Source of the DNA: Prolixibacter sp. SD074
Lineage (GTDB): Bacteria > Bacteroidota > Bacteroidia > Bacteroidales > Prolixibacteraceae
Assembly (NCBI RefSeq): GCF_009617895.1
Contig: NZ_BLAW01000001.1
Span: 1,479,001-1,543,000, forward strand
Length of the DNA stretch: 64,000 nucleotides
Direction: 5' to 3'
This document shows, piece by piece, positions 44,807 to 54,300 of the stretch; the first letter of the stretch is position 1, and the number at the start of each line of letters is the position of its first letter. The notes under the pieces were generated by a model. That model was not told the origin of the DNA, ran no database searches, and saw only the letters and a program-made list of their open reading frames with translations. The translations under genes and the position numbers were made by a program.

Positions 44807-45040
44807 TCGTGAATAACTTAGAATGATTAAGTAGCGGGGCTGCAGGTGTGTACAGCCCCATATACCCGGTTAGGTCCGAAATGGATTTGTACCTAATCCT
44901 TTTACCCAAATGGCAAAAAAGGTTAGGCCGCCCAATTTATTTATCCTGACCGAAGATAAAATAATTTTTATTTGGAACAATATTAAATATTAGTATTCGG
45001 GGTGTGACCTATACCGGTAAAAACGGGTATGTCAACATAT

Positions 45041-45712
45041 TCAGACATCCAGTAATGTCACATACTCTTTCAAAACCTGACTACCCGGCGCTTTTATTCT
45101 TTTCCCAAAATCCTCCAGCCACGAAACCATGTCCCTTTCTACTGCCAACGACTGAAGCACAGGAAGAGCTTCCCTCATCATCAACGAAAGTCCCGGCATT
45201 CCCCTGGAAGCCAGATAATCCTCTTCTGATTTATACAATGCACAATACATCGCCTTCAGTTCGTTGATTCGACCGAAAGCTTCGCGCATGAACGCCGAAT
45301 CACGCAATACGCGGAAATACTGATACAACATCTGCGGTTGCGAAATGGCGTATTGGTAATTGTGCTTGGTAGATGCCCCGTTAATCATATTAAAAGCAGC
45401 CTCCGCTTCCAGAACATGCTTTGATTTGGCATATGCCATCGCCAAATTAAACCAGTCGTGACGGGCATTACCCAGTTTACAGGCTTTTTGGAAGTAATTA
45501 ATAGCCTGGTCAAACTTTTTCTGTTTGTACATCGCCATTCCGGCAATCTGCAAAGCCTCTAGTTGCACCTCTCTGTTCGTTGATTTCAGCGGCAACCGGA
45601 TTTTCCGGAAAGCCTCTTCACGCTTGCCATCATGAAACAACTTCCAGGCCTCCTTTATTTTTCTTTCGCGATAACTCTTTAAGATATTTAGTGGCATAAT
45701 AATAGTTTTCAT
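45041..45712 (-). CDS. TPR-like cytoplasmic protein
   Basis: A 223-residue helical protein with tetratricopeptide-like pairs, for example AGMAMYKQKKFDQAINYFQKA and LAMAYAKSKHVLEAEAAFN (each motif shown in part). The start may be the second Met at 45697. No signal peptide or membrane helix is visible. It lies 33 nt downstream of another small helical protein and is probably co-transcribed. The role is unknown; the repeats suggest protein-protein contact. Confidence 0.55.
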   Translation of the reverse strand: MKTIIMPLNILKSYRERKIKEAWKLFHDGKREEAFRKIRLPLKSTNREVQLEALQIAGMAMYKQKKFDQAINYFQKACKLGNARHDWFNLAMAYAKSKHVLEAEAAFNMINGASTKHNYQYAISQPQMLYQYFRVLRDSAFMREAFGRINELKAMYCALYKSEEDYLASRGMPGLSLMMREALPVLQSLAVERDMVSWLEDFGKRIKAPGSQVLKEYVTLLDV

Positions 45713-45745
45713 TAAGTTACAACTGGGATGAGCAGAAGGTATATT

Positions 45746-46168
45746 TTACTCATTATTTGATATATACCCATCAAGCACTTCCAGCTTCATGTTACGTTCC
45801 ATGTTGAACGTTCCCTGATCGCTTTCCAGAACCTCCCAGGTAATCTTCACTTTTCGAAAACAATTGGAAGCTACTTCCGGTTTCCCCAAATCGTCATAAA
45901 TCCAGCCAAGCTGATATAACATCTCCGACAGGATTTCCATTCCGGCAATACCGGGCTTCCATAGCTCCTGAAGATTCTTTCGAAAATCATCATCCGAAAA
46001 AGAGAGATAATAATCCGGATCGTTATCCAGCATACCTTTCAACGAATCAGTCGCGTAATGCAGTGCTCTTTCGCTTTCGCCTTTTTCGCGAAATCCCAGC
46101 AAAGCAGCAATCACCCGGCCAAGTTCTTCAAACTGGCGCACCAGAAAATCTTTACGTTGAATGCCCAT
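45746..46168 (-). CDS. Small helical protein, TPR-like, unknown function
   Basis: A 140-residue helical protein. The segment LYQLGWIYDDLGKPEVASNCF is a TPR-like helix pair. The N terminus (GIQRKDFLVRQFEELGRVIAALL) resembles a family of short cytoplasmic proteins found in Bacteroidota and Firmicutes, which I cannot name with confidence. It precedes the second TPR-like gene by 33 nt and both probably form one unit. Confidence 0.5.
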   Translation of the reverse strand: MGIQRKDFLVRQFEELGRVIAALLGFREKGESERALHYATDSLKGMLDNDPDYYLSFSDDDFRKNLQELWKPGIAGMEILSEMLYQLGWIYDDLGKPEVASNCFRKVKITWEVLESDQGTFNMERNMKLEVLDGYISNNE

Positions 46169-46282
46169 GGAAATGATATTTTATAACGAAAGTAAGGAAT
46201 TTTTACCATGAAAATACTAAAGCCAGTCGCCAACTATTCGGGGTACTTTAGCAAACTTAGCCGGTAGAGCTTCAGCCTCGAT

Positions 46283-46342
46283 CAAATAAGCTTCGAACTT
46301 GTGCGGTTGAGTTTCCGCTTTGGGCAAATAAGCTTCGAACTT
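46283..46342. repeat. Direct repeat of 18 bp, 42 bp apart
   Basis: CAAATAAGCTTCGAACTT occurs at 46283-46300 and again at 46325-46342. The repeats lie just before the 3' end of glsA. Function unknown. Confidence 0.7.
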
Positions 46343-46348
46343 ACTTAC

Positions 46349-47272
46349 TTAAAAAACGGAGATGCCCAGTTTGGTCGTAAACCGTTCCAGTGCCTCCATG
46401 GCCAGCACCGAATTGCCCGACACATCCAGTTCGGGGCTCCAAACGGCAACACCCAGCAAGCCGGGAATGATGCCGACAATACCGCCACCCACACCGCTCT
46501 TACCAGGAAGGCCAACGCGAAAAGCAAACTCACCGGCCTCATCGTACAAACCGCAAGTTAACATTAAGGCCGTCAGTCGTTTGGAACGGCTTTCGTTCAG
46601 TATTTGTTCTCCGGAGTGAGGAACAATACCATGATTGGCCAAAAACAGCAAGCTGCGCGAAAGGTCACGGCAACTCATCGACAACGCACATTGGTGAAAA
46701 TAAACGTCGAGCAGCTGGTCCACTTCGTGGTGAATATTCCCAAAGCTCTTCATGTAATAGGCCAAAGCCCGGTTCCGGTCACCATGAATCCGCTCCGACT
46801 CCGCTACTTCCCCATCATAATCGACCGCGTCATTCAGCGTTAGCATGCGCACGAATTCAAGCAGGGATTGGCGCGGATTGGGAAGGAAATCCATCAACAT
46901 ATCCGACACCACGTGCGCACCGGCATTAATGAACGGATTACGCGGATAACCGCCGTTCGTTTCCAACTGCGTAAGTGAGTTAAACGGTGTCCCGGAAGGT
47001 TCGCGCCCCACCCTTTTCCAAACCTCATCGCCTTTTTCGCGAAAAGCCATCACCAGCGTAAAAACCTTGGAAATACTCTGAATGGAAAAGGGCACATCGG
47101 CATCACCGACCGCATATTCCTGGCCGTTCAATAACGAAACCGACATGCCAAATTGCCGGGCCGGGATTTTGGCTAAAGCCGGAATATAGCCGGCTACTTT
47201 GCCCTTGCCATAAAACGGTTCCACTTCACGGGCAATCTCGTTCAGTATAGCCTGTAAATCGATGTGCGTCAT
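46349..47272 (-). CDS. glsA: Glutaminase A
   Basis: A 307-residue serine-dependent glutaminase of the beta-lactamase-like fold. The active-site pair is Ser66-x-x-Lys69 in FSIQSISKVF; further marks are NPFINAGAHV and GKSGVGGGI near the C terminus. It converts glutamine to glutamate and ammonia. The length is typical. The gene is transcribed alone; no partner transporter lies beside it. Confidence 0.95.
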   Translation of the reverse strand: MTHIDLQAILNEIAREVEPFYGKGKVAGYIPALAKIPARQFGMSVSLLNGQEYAVGDADVPFSIQSISKVFTLVMAFREKGDEVWKRVGREPSGTPFNSLTQLETNGGYPRNPFINAGAHVVSDMLMDFLPNPRQSLLEFVRMLTLNDAVDYDGEVAESERIHGDRNRALAYYMKSFGNIHHEVDQLLDVYFHQCALSMSCRDLSRSLLFLANHGIVPHSGEQILNESRSKRLTALMLTCGLYDEAGEFAFRVGLPGKSGVGGGIVGIIPGLLGVAVWSPELDVSGNSVLAMEALERFTTKLGISVF

Positions 47273-47478
47273 GAGATGCTAAATTAGCTGATTCACTAAT
47301 CCGGTAAAGGATTTTCGTCTGTTTCTAAACAGGCTCTTCACGGCGAAAAACCTGATATTCTCCCACCCTTTTTTCCAGTAAAAATCATTAATCTCATTCA
47401 TCCTGAAAATGATTTTCCCAGTCCTTGGGCAATCGATAATCTCTTGTTAAATTTAAGGCTCATCTAAAACAAAAACAG

Positions 47479-48054
47479 ATGTCGAAAATTCCTACACGGG
47501 ATGAAGCACTCGGGCTTCTGAAAAAGTACAACGACTCGGACAGCCTGGTCCGACACGGAATGGCTGTAGAAGCCGTGATGAAACACTTTGCTGAAAAGAT
47601 GGGTGAAGACCCCGAAAAATGGGGCATTATCGGATTAGTGCACGATTTGGATTACGAAAAGTATCCCGAACAGCATTGTACCATGACCCGCCAAATTCTG
47701 GAAGAGCAGGAATGGCCGGAAGAATACATCCGTGCCATTATGAGCCATGCGTGGGGAATGTGCACCGATGATAAACCGGAACTACCGATGGAAAAAGTGC
47801 TGTATGCAACTGATGAACTAACCGGACTGATTACAGCAGCAGTGTATGTTCGGCCGTCGCGCAGCATCCTCGATTTGACAGTCAAATCGGTGAAGAAGAA
47901 ATGGAAAACCAAATCGTTTGCCGCTGGCGCCAACCGTGAAGTCATTATGCAGGGTGCAGAAATGCTGGGCATGCCGCTGGAGGAACTGATGGCAGAAACC
48001 ATTGCCGGAATGCAGAAAGAAGCCGATGCACTTGGACTTCGGGGAGAACTCTGA
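47479..48054 (+). CDS. HD-domain hydrolase
   Basis: A 191-residue protein with an HD-type metal phosphohydrolase domain. His26 in VRHGMAVEAV and the HD pair in GLVHDLDYEK are visible, with a later His in IMSHAWGMCTDD and an Asp in LYATDELTG. The family hydrolyses phosphate esters of nucleotides or similar compounds; the substrate is unknown. TAAATTTA at 47448-47455 is one base off the -7 consensus. Confidence 0.8.
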   Translation: MSKIPTRDEALGLLKKYNDSDSLVRHGMAVEAVMKHFAEKMGEDPEKWGIIGLVHDLDYEKYPEQHCTMTRQILEEQEWPEEYIRAIMSHAWGMCTDDKPELPMEKVLYATDELTGLITAAVYVRPSRSILDLTVKSVKKKWKTKSFAAGANREVIMQGAEMLGMPLEELMAETIAGMQKEADALGLRGEL

Positions 48055-48119
48055 GGTTCTCACCGCATTTCCGGTAAGTTCCTGCCAACTTAGTCTCGTC
48101 ATAACTAAACCAATACACC

Positions 48120-49421
48120 ATGCATTTCAGAAAAATTGCAGGCTTTGTTCTGTTATCATTATTTTCATCGCTCGCTATGGCACAGAAAAATTATCAACCC
48201 ACGCCTGGCAACCTGGAAGCCCGACAATGGTTTCAGGATGCCAAATTCGGTATGTTCATCCATTGGGGCCTTTACTCGGTGTTGGGCGATGGCGAATGGG
48301 TTATGAACAACCAGCATATCAATAAGAAAAACTACGAGAAGCTTCCGGCTTTTTTCAATCCCATTGAATTTAATGCCGCCGAGTGGGTGAAAACAGCGAA
48401 AGAGGCCGGAATGAAGTACATCACCATTACCTCCAAACATCACGACGGCTTTTGCATGTGGGATACGAAGCTGACCGACTGGAACATTGTGGACAGAACA
48501 CCTTACGGGAAGGATGTCCTGAAGCAGCTGGCAGATGAATGTCATAAACAGGGCATTAAGCTCTTTTTCTACTATTCCCAACTCGACTGGTATCAAAACA
48601 ACTACTATCCGCGAGGTAATACGGGTCATTATTCCGGCCGGCCGGAAAAAGGAGACTGGTACGCCTACCTCGACTACATGGATGGCCAGCTAACCGAATT
48701 GCTAACGAATTACGGTGACATTGCCGGTATTTGGTTCGATGGCCGGTGGGACAAAAAAGATGCTGACTGGCGGCCCGACAAAACATACAGCCTCATTCAC
48801 AATCTGCAACCGTCGTGCCTTATTGGAAGCAACCATCACCAGGCACCCAAACCGGGAGAAGATTTCCAGATGTTCGAAAAAGACCTGCCCGGACACAACA
48901 CGACTGGTTTTAGCGGTGAATCAGAAATTGGCCAGCTTCCTTTGGAAACCTGCGAAACAATGAACCATTCGTGGGGCTTTAACTTACAAGACAATAATTA
49001 CAAATCCACAAAAGACCTCGTTCATTACCTGGTAAAAGCCGCGGGTTACAACTCCAACTTCCTGTTAAATGTTGGTCCTATGCCTAACGGGAAGATACAG
49101 CCGGAGTTTATTAAAACACTTGGTGAAATCGGAAAATGGATGGATCAATATGGTGAGACCGTTTATGGTACCAGGGGCGGCCCTGTTTCTCCGCATAGCT
49201 GGGGCGTTACAACCATAAAGGGAAACAAAATTTATGTGCACGTCCTTGATCTGGCCGATGAAAATCTGCTTCTACCTGATTTTGGTAAGAAAGTGAAAAA
49301 GGCCTGTTTGTATGACAACAAAACTCCGATCGATTTTCAGCAAAACAAATTCGGTACAACCATCAATATTCCGCAAAACAAGCGAAAAACGTACGATACC
49401 ATTTTAGTCATTGAAATCTGA
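48120..49421 (+). CDS. Alpha-L-fucosidase, GH29
   Basis: A 433-residue enzyme with a signal peptide (FVLLSLFSSLAMAQ). GH29 marks are AKFGMFIHWGLYSVLGDGEW, SKHHDGFCMWD and GIWFDGRWDK, with Asp207 the probable nucleophile. A C-terminal beta domain follows. It removes alpha-linked fucose from glycans, in the periplasm or outside. No polysaccharide-utilisation genes (SusC/SusD) lie near. Confidence 0.93.
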   Translation: MHFRKIAGFVLLSLFSSLAMAQKNYQPTPGNLEARQWFQDAKFGMFIHWGLYSVLGDGEWVMNNQHINKKNYEKLPAFFNPIEFNAAEWVKTAKEAGMKYITITSKHHDGFCMWDTKLTDWNIVDRTPYGKDVLKQLADECHKQGIKLFFYYSQLDWYQNNYYPRGNTGHYSGRPEKGDWYAYLDYMDGQLTELLTNYGDIAGIWFDGRWDKKDADWRPDKTYSLIHNLQPSCLIGSNHHQAPKPGEDFQMFEKDLPGHNTTGFSGESEIGQLPLETCETMNHSWGFNLQDNNYKSTKDLVHYLVKAAGYNSNFLLNVGPMPNGKIQPEFIKTLGEIGKWMDQYGETVYGTRGGPVSPHSWGVTTIKGNKIYVHVLDLADENLLLPDFGKKVKKACLYDNKTPIDFQQNKFGTTINIPQNKRKTYDTILVIEI

Positions 49422-49440
49422 GAAAATTCAATACCATGAT

Positions 49441-49480
49441 AAAAGAAGAGGCTTCCCGATAAGGAAAGCCTCTTCTTTTT
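49441..49480. terminator. Bidirectional intrinsic terminator
   Basis: AAAAGAAGAGGCTTCC and GGAAAGCCTCTTCTTTT form a long near-perfect stem flanked by A-run and T-run, suitable in both directions. It lies between the convergent fucosidase and thioredoxin genes. Confidence 0.9.
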
Positions 49481-49497
49481 AAGTATATTCAATTCCG

Positions 49498-49974
49498 TCA
49501 TTCAGCTGGTTTATTGCCTAACAAAACCTGGTTGATTAATTTTTCGAACATAGCCTTGGTTTCCTCTTTGCTTCGCGCAATACCACTCGTCATAGTCGGT
49601 TTGCCGTCCATAGGAACCCATAAAAAAGCGGGAATGCCGCGAATACCAAAAACTGCAGCCAACTCTTGCTCTACCTGTGTATCCACTTTGTAAAACTGCA
49701 CCTTGCCTGCATACTTTTGGGCCAGTTCATCCAGAATTGGAGAAGCCTGTTTACATGGTCCACACCAATCGGCATAAAAATCGATGATACATGGCTTACT
49801 TCCTTCGTATTTCCATTCATTCGGATTTTTCTCATAATTCATCACCTTCTCCAGGAACATGGCTTTTGTCAGCTTAACCGGCTGAACATCTGCGTCCCCA
49901 TTACCGGGTGCAGCTGCCATCACTCCCTGAGCAACAAAGGCAACCAACGCTACGATTACAAAAATTTTCTTCAT
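49498..49974 (-). CDS. Periplasmic thioredoxin-like protein
   Basis: A 158-residue thioredoxin-fold protein with a signal peptide (VIVALVAFVAQGVMAA). The active site WCGPC has Cys71 and Cys74, and the cis-Pro segment is IRGIPAFLW. It likely acts in disulfide or oxidative-stress chemistry of the periplasm. TAAGTTTG at 49982-49989 on the minus strand matches the -7 box but lies only 8 nt before the start codon, so its use is doubtful. Confidence 0.9.
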   Translation of the reverse strand: MKKIFVIVALVAFVAQGVMAAAPGNGDADVQPVKLTKAMFLEKVMNYEKNPNEWKYEGSKPCIIDFYADWCGPCKQASPILDELAQKYAGKVQFYKVDTQVEQELAAVFGIRGIPAFLWVPMDGKPTMTSGIARSKEETKAMFEKLINQVLLGNKPAE

Positions 49975-50233
49975 AATACTTCAAACTTATTATCTTACCT
50001 TCTGATTCAGAAACGCCTAAATCGCTTCCTTTATTGTTTTATATATCTACATTAGTACATATATCATGCCAGGAATGTTTTGGCAGATAAGGCCTCAATG
50101 TCTTAAAAATCATCTCAAAATAGCAAAATAATACCCGGGAAATCAAATCTCCCGGGCAATTTTAATGCTACTGACAATTATTTTTTTTAACAAAAATTCC
50201 CACCAACATGAAAATCAAAAGATTTTCGATGAT

Positions 50234-51388
50234 TTATTCCTTCATTTTCAACAGTTCAGAATAGAGATAATACCCACCATCGAAAACTACGTGCGCATTA
50301 GCAGGTAATTGATTAAGGCCGCTAACCTCAGCAAAACCGTTATTCCGGTATCCGGGTTCCACTTTAAGGTGCCGAAAAGTAACGCTCCCAGACTTTTCCG
50401 GATCATCTTCTGTATAAAACAGGATGGAATTATTATTTTCATCATAAATCAGCGAAGCTTCAGGTACACATTGTGCCATATGGGCATCCACCCGAATCAT
50501 GGCAGCGACAAACATGCCCGGCATAAGTTTCTTCGGCATCTCGTCTGGCTTCAGGAGCACACTAACCACTTTAGCGGTTTCTTCCACCTTACCACCAATA
50601 GCCACTACTTTGGCGGGATAAGGCTTATCACCCAAATTGGAAGGAATGAACATGACATGTTGACCCACTGAAATATGGGGAATATCGCGTTCCAGAACGG
50701 AAATTTTCAATACCAACCGGCTTAAATCCAGCACTTCGAAAAGTACCTGATCAGGAGAAAGAATCTGGCCTATTGAGAAATTAATCTTGTTGACCATTCC
50801 ATCAATAGGACAGATGACCGGAATTTCACTCTGAATGCCATCACTCATTAGCTTGTCAATATTGATGTGTTGCAGCCGCAATCTTTCACGTAGTGATTGC
50901 ACACCTGCTTTTTCGGATAAGTAAGCAGCCTTCGCCTGTTCAATTTGCTTCCGCGAAGAAATATTATCCCCTTCAAGTTGCTGAAGGCGTTGGTAATCTT
51001 TCTCAAGCATTTCCAGCGTGTATACACTTTTGAGGTAATTCTCCTGCATCATAATCAATTCCGGTCCGGTTAGCATCGCCATAACTTGTCCACGACTAAC
51101 CTTCTGCCCCATATGCACAAAAACCCGTTTCACAATGCATGATGAGAAAGAATTGACAAGCGCTTGCCCATCCGGTGGCAACGCCACCACCCCTCTCGCC
51201 GGTATTTCGTCCGACATATTTTTCTCCATCGGTAGCCCGAAAGCAATATTGGTATGGGCAATTTGTTCTCGGCTAAGTTGTAACTGTCCGGAAGCTCCGG
51301 CTTCCTCGTTGTTACTGTTTTTATTTGGGCCGCAGGCTGTAAAAATCAGCACGACTGCGGCAAGGATGATAAAAAGTTGATTTCTCAT
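50234..51388 (-). CDS. Heavy-metal RND efflux periplasmic adaptor lipoprotein (CusB/CzcB type)
   Basis: A 384-residue membrane-fusion protein with a lipobox (LIFTACGPN). The biotinyl-lipoyl halves VVALPPDGQALV and ICPIDGMVNKINF flank a helical hairpin, followed by beta-barrel and membrane-proximal domains. It links the inner-membrane RND pump to the outer-membrane channel. Its gene is 2 nt downstream of the fused CzcA-TolC gene, so both are one operon. Confidence 0.88.
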   Translation of the reverse strand: MRNQLFIILAAVVLIFTACGPNKNSNNEEAGASGQLQLSREQIAHTNIAFGLPMEKNMSDEIPARGVVALPPDGQALVNSFSSCIVKRVFVHMGQKVSRGQVMAMLTGPELIMMQENYLKSVYTLEMLEKDYQRLQQLEGDNISSRKQIEQAKAAYLSEKAGVQSLRERLRLQHINIDKLMSDGIQSEIPVICPIDGMVNKINFSIGQILSPDQVLFEVLDLSRLVLKISVLERDIPHISVGQHVMFIPSNLGDKPYPAKVVAIGGKVEETAKVVSVLLKPDEMPKKLMPGMFVAAMIRVDAHMAQCVPEASLIYDENNNSILFYTEDDPEKSGSVTFRHLKVEPGYRNNGFAEVSGLNQLPANAHVVFDGGYYLYSELLKMKE

Positions 51389-51390
51389 GG

Positions 51391-54300
51391 TTATTTTGTT
51401 TCCGGGGAACCCATTACTAAATTCAATTGCAAAACTGTCTCATTATATTGCTGAAGGATATCGAGGTAATTGAACCGGGACAGAAACGCCTCGCCTGCCA
51501 TTCGCGAAAATCCGATATAGTCGGTTTGTCCCACTTCACGGCTTTTTATCGCAGCCTTTAGCAGTTCCCTGGCTCGGGGAACAATTTCTGATTCATACAT
51601 ATCCAGGCTTTTGGATAATTGTTGCTGCTGCATGATCAATTGTTTCTGAAGCGCCCAATCCTGTTGCTGCTGCTGAGCTGCCTGATAAGTCAACGATTCA
51701 CGCTCCAGTTTCAGCGCTTTGGTTTTTGATGTTTGCGACCAGAACCAGATCGGAATCTCGAGGCCAACACTCCAGCCGTCATATCCTTTGTTTCCATCGA
51801 AACTCTGATCGAAATATCCGACAGAAAAAGCCGGCGCCCAATTGTTTCGCGAAAGTTTGACTTCCGCATTTTTCCGGGCCACATCTTGCAGCATCATCCG
51901 GTAATCCCATGAATTCGATGTTGTATCAGGTAATAAACGGACCGGTTGAAAATGTTCCAATTCGCCAGATACAGGCATGATTCGTTCTTCTGAATACAGG
52001 AAAACCTGCAGTTGCCCCAAGTGTGTCTCAAAAGCTGCTTGGCCAGTCAACAGCTCCTGCCGGTATCGCAATGCCTCGGCTTTTAACAGGTTATACTCGC
52101 TCAGCCCAATGGCACCACTTTCCAATTGCCTGTCAGCGGCCTTCTCCATCGCCCCAAACAAGCTGTCGCGCCGGCGAAGCAACCGAAGTTTCTCACCTGC
52201 AATCTGGCTGCGGGAGTACAGCATCTTCACCTGTGTTGTCAGCATCGATTTTTCTTTTCCGAGCGCCAGTTCACTTTGCCGGATATTTTCATTTGCCAGG
52301 CGGGCATTAGCTCCGTACATCGTTGGAAATTCAAATCGCTGCCGCACCTGAAAATTGTAGTCGTTATAATTGGTATTTATCTTTCCTTTATCATACTGCA
52401 GCATAACCGGATCCAGAGAGAAAGAAGATTTCTTCAAAGCCTGTTCCCGTTCCACCATCAACGAACGGGCTTTCACCGAAAGGTTATTATTCAGCACCAT
52501 CTCCACTGCCTGGCCTAGCGTAACGGTCCTGGCCGGTCCCTGCGCCCAGCTTTTACCTACCGGGAAAAGTAACAGCAACAGAACGGCCGTAGCCACCGGT
52601 TTCTTTTTCCATTTAAAAAGATTCTTCCATTCGCCCGAATGAAACAGGTAATAGATAACCGGCAGAACGACCAATGTGAGGAATGTAGAAGTTATCAAAC
52701 CACCGATAACTACCGTCGCCAGTGGACGCTGCACCTCGGCCCCGGCTGCCGTCGAAACGGCCATCGGTAAGAAACCTAATGCATCAGTCGAAGCCGTCAG
52801 CAGCACCGGGCGTAAACGCATACTGGTCCCTTTCAACACCCGCTCATAAATATCAGCTACTCCCTCCTGTTCTAATTGGTTATAGTAGGATATCAACACG
52901 ATACCGTTCAACACCACAATGCCGAACAGGGCAATAAAACCAACACCAGCTGAGATACTGAAAGGCATACCTCGCATAAATAACGTCCAAACACCTCCCA
53001 TGACAGCCAATGGAATAGCCGTAAAAATCATGGTAGCCTGTTTCAATGAGCTGAATGCGAAATAGAGCATAATGAAAATCAGCACGAGCGCAACCGGAAC
53101 TGCAATGGATGAGCTCTTCTTGGCCGATTGCAAATTTTCGAACTGCCCACCGTAACTGAAATAATAACCCGGAGGTAATTTTACTTCAGACTGCAGCTTA
53201 TTGTTGATATCGTTGACAAACGATTCCACGTCGCGGTTTCTAACATTGATACCGATGACAATGCGCCTGTGAGTATTGTCGCGGCTAATCTGCATCGGAC
53301 CATTCTCCATGGTCACCGTGGCCACCTGGTTCAACAATATCAGTTTGCCATCCGGTTTATTAATGCGCAACCGCTCCAAAGCCCGGATATCTTTCCGGTA
53401 AGCTTCATCCAATCGTATAACCAAATCAAACCGTCGTTCACCTTCGAACACCAGACCGGCCTTCTCACCCGCAAATCCTGTCCGAATGACATTGTTGACA
53501 TCTGTAATATCGAGGTTATAATGAGCCAGTTTATCCCGATCAAAACGGACCATCATCTGCGGAAGCCCCGTAACCTGCTCTACTCGAACATCACCTGCCC
53601 CCTGAACTCCCTGAATAATTGTAGCAGCTTCGTTCGCTTTCTCGAAAAGCAGGTTCATATCTTCGCCGTAGATCTTAACGGCCACATCCGCTTTCACACC
53701 TGTCATCAACTCGTTAAAACGTAACTGAATGGGTTGTGAAAAATCGAATGATGCCCCCGGAATTACGTCCAGTGCCTTTTTCATTTTGGCGACCAGCTCC
53801 TCCCGGTTATCTGCACTCACCCACTCTTTCTTATCCTTCATGATAATCATGATATCCGCATCTTCCACAGCCATCGGGTCAGTCGGAATCTCTGCAGTTC
53901 CGATTTTCGAGACCACCGTTTTTACTTCGGGAAACTGTTTCATGAGAATTTTTTCGACCTGCGTAGTGGTTTTGATACTCTGCCCTAACGACGCCCCCGG
54001 AGCAATAGTCATCTGACAAGCCAAATCACCCTCTTCCAGCGTTGGCATAAACTCACCACCCAACCGCGAGAATGAGAACATAGTCGCCACAAACAACACG
54101 ATGGTAACGAGCAAAACCATAAATTTGTGCCTCAGCGCCCATTTTAGAACCGGCCGATGTGACCGGCTCAGAAAATCAATGATCCGGTCCGCCAGGCTAT
54201 GTCCTTCTTTTACCTTCCGGGAAAGAAAAACAGCGCTAATCATCGGCACATAGGTCAAAGACAATATCAATGCGCCCAGCAATGCAAAACTGACAGTTTG

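Noticed and set aside
46283-46342. Mobile-element ends
   Set aside because: The repeat is direct, short and not linked to any transposase; it is more likely a local duplication.
52023-52518. Plus-strand ORFs inside the efflux fusion gene
   Set aside because: They are antisense shadows of the TolC-like part, whose coding evidence is strong.
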